In this document: positions 38,242 through 38,246 of the stretch, piece by piece
How the letters are laid out: each line of letters starts with the position of its first letter
Numbering within the stretch: position 1 is the stretch's first letter
Assembly (NCBI GenBank): GCA_026713285.1
Contig: JAPOOT010000249.1
Location: 1-38,246, forward strand
Length of the DNA: 38,246 bases
Reading direction: 5' to 3'
From: Gemmatimonadota bacterium
GTDB taxonomy: Bacteria > JAAXHH01
Notes under the pieces: generated by a model
The model's database searches: none
The model's input: the letters and a program-made list of their open reading frames with translations, nothing else
Told to the model about the DNA's origin: nothing
Made by a program: the position numbers and the translations under genes

Positions 38242-38246
38242 AATGA

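Overview
High-GC chromosomal window from a Gram-negative (didermal) bacterium, shown by a Tol-Pal operon, an Omp85-like protein and two TonB-dependent receptors. The taxon cannot be fixed from sequence alone; the gene content is reminiscent of Gemmatimonadota/Latescibacterota-type genomes (low confidence). Contents from left to right: (i) minus strand: partial ECF S-component, DUF420 protein, ctaB/cyoE-type farnesyltransferase and a CopD-like membrane protein. (ii) plus strand: ROK kinase, M20 peptidase, quinone-oxidoreductase-like MDR, and a pentose-phosphate block of transaldolase, 6PGDH and rpe. (iii) a MATE transporter, an orphan Leu/Ile/Val-type substrate-binding lipoprotein and a tRNA-Glu. 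(iv) a minus-strand hydroxyacid dehydrogenase / HAD / Gfo-Idh set. (v) an M19 dipeptidase, then larB, a LarC-like gene, a fused double ECF ATPase and an amidohydrolase, overlapping or nearly abutting. (vi) a complete tolQ-tolR-tolA/tonB-like-tolB-ybgF-pal operon. (vii) an MDR dehydrogenase and a ferredoxin-NADP reductase. (viii) a ~1100-aa protein combining a metallopeptidase-like domain, a TolB-type propeller and an Omp85-like barrel, plus two tandem paralogous TonB-dependent receptors. The observations most worth following up are: a 17-bp tandem repeat array that forms a chain of ATGA-coupled six-codon micro-ORFs directly before a Gfo/Idh gene; a larB/larC-like/ECF-ATPase/amidohydrolase operon whose LarC N-domain has lost the usual motifs; a perfect-consensus sigma70 promoter with tandem 23-bp repeats and an immediate terminator-like hairpin before the ROK gene; the peptidase-propeller-Omp85 fusion; and a pseudoknot-capable leader before a TonB receptor. 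No CRISPR array, transposase, integrase or rRNA was seen.
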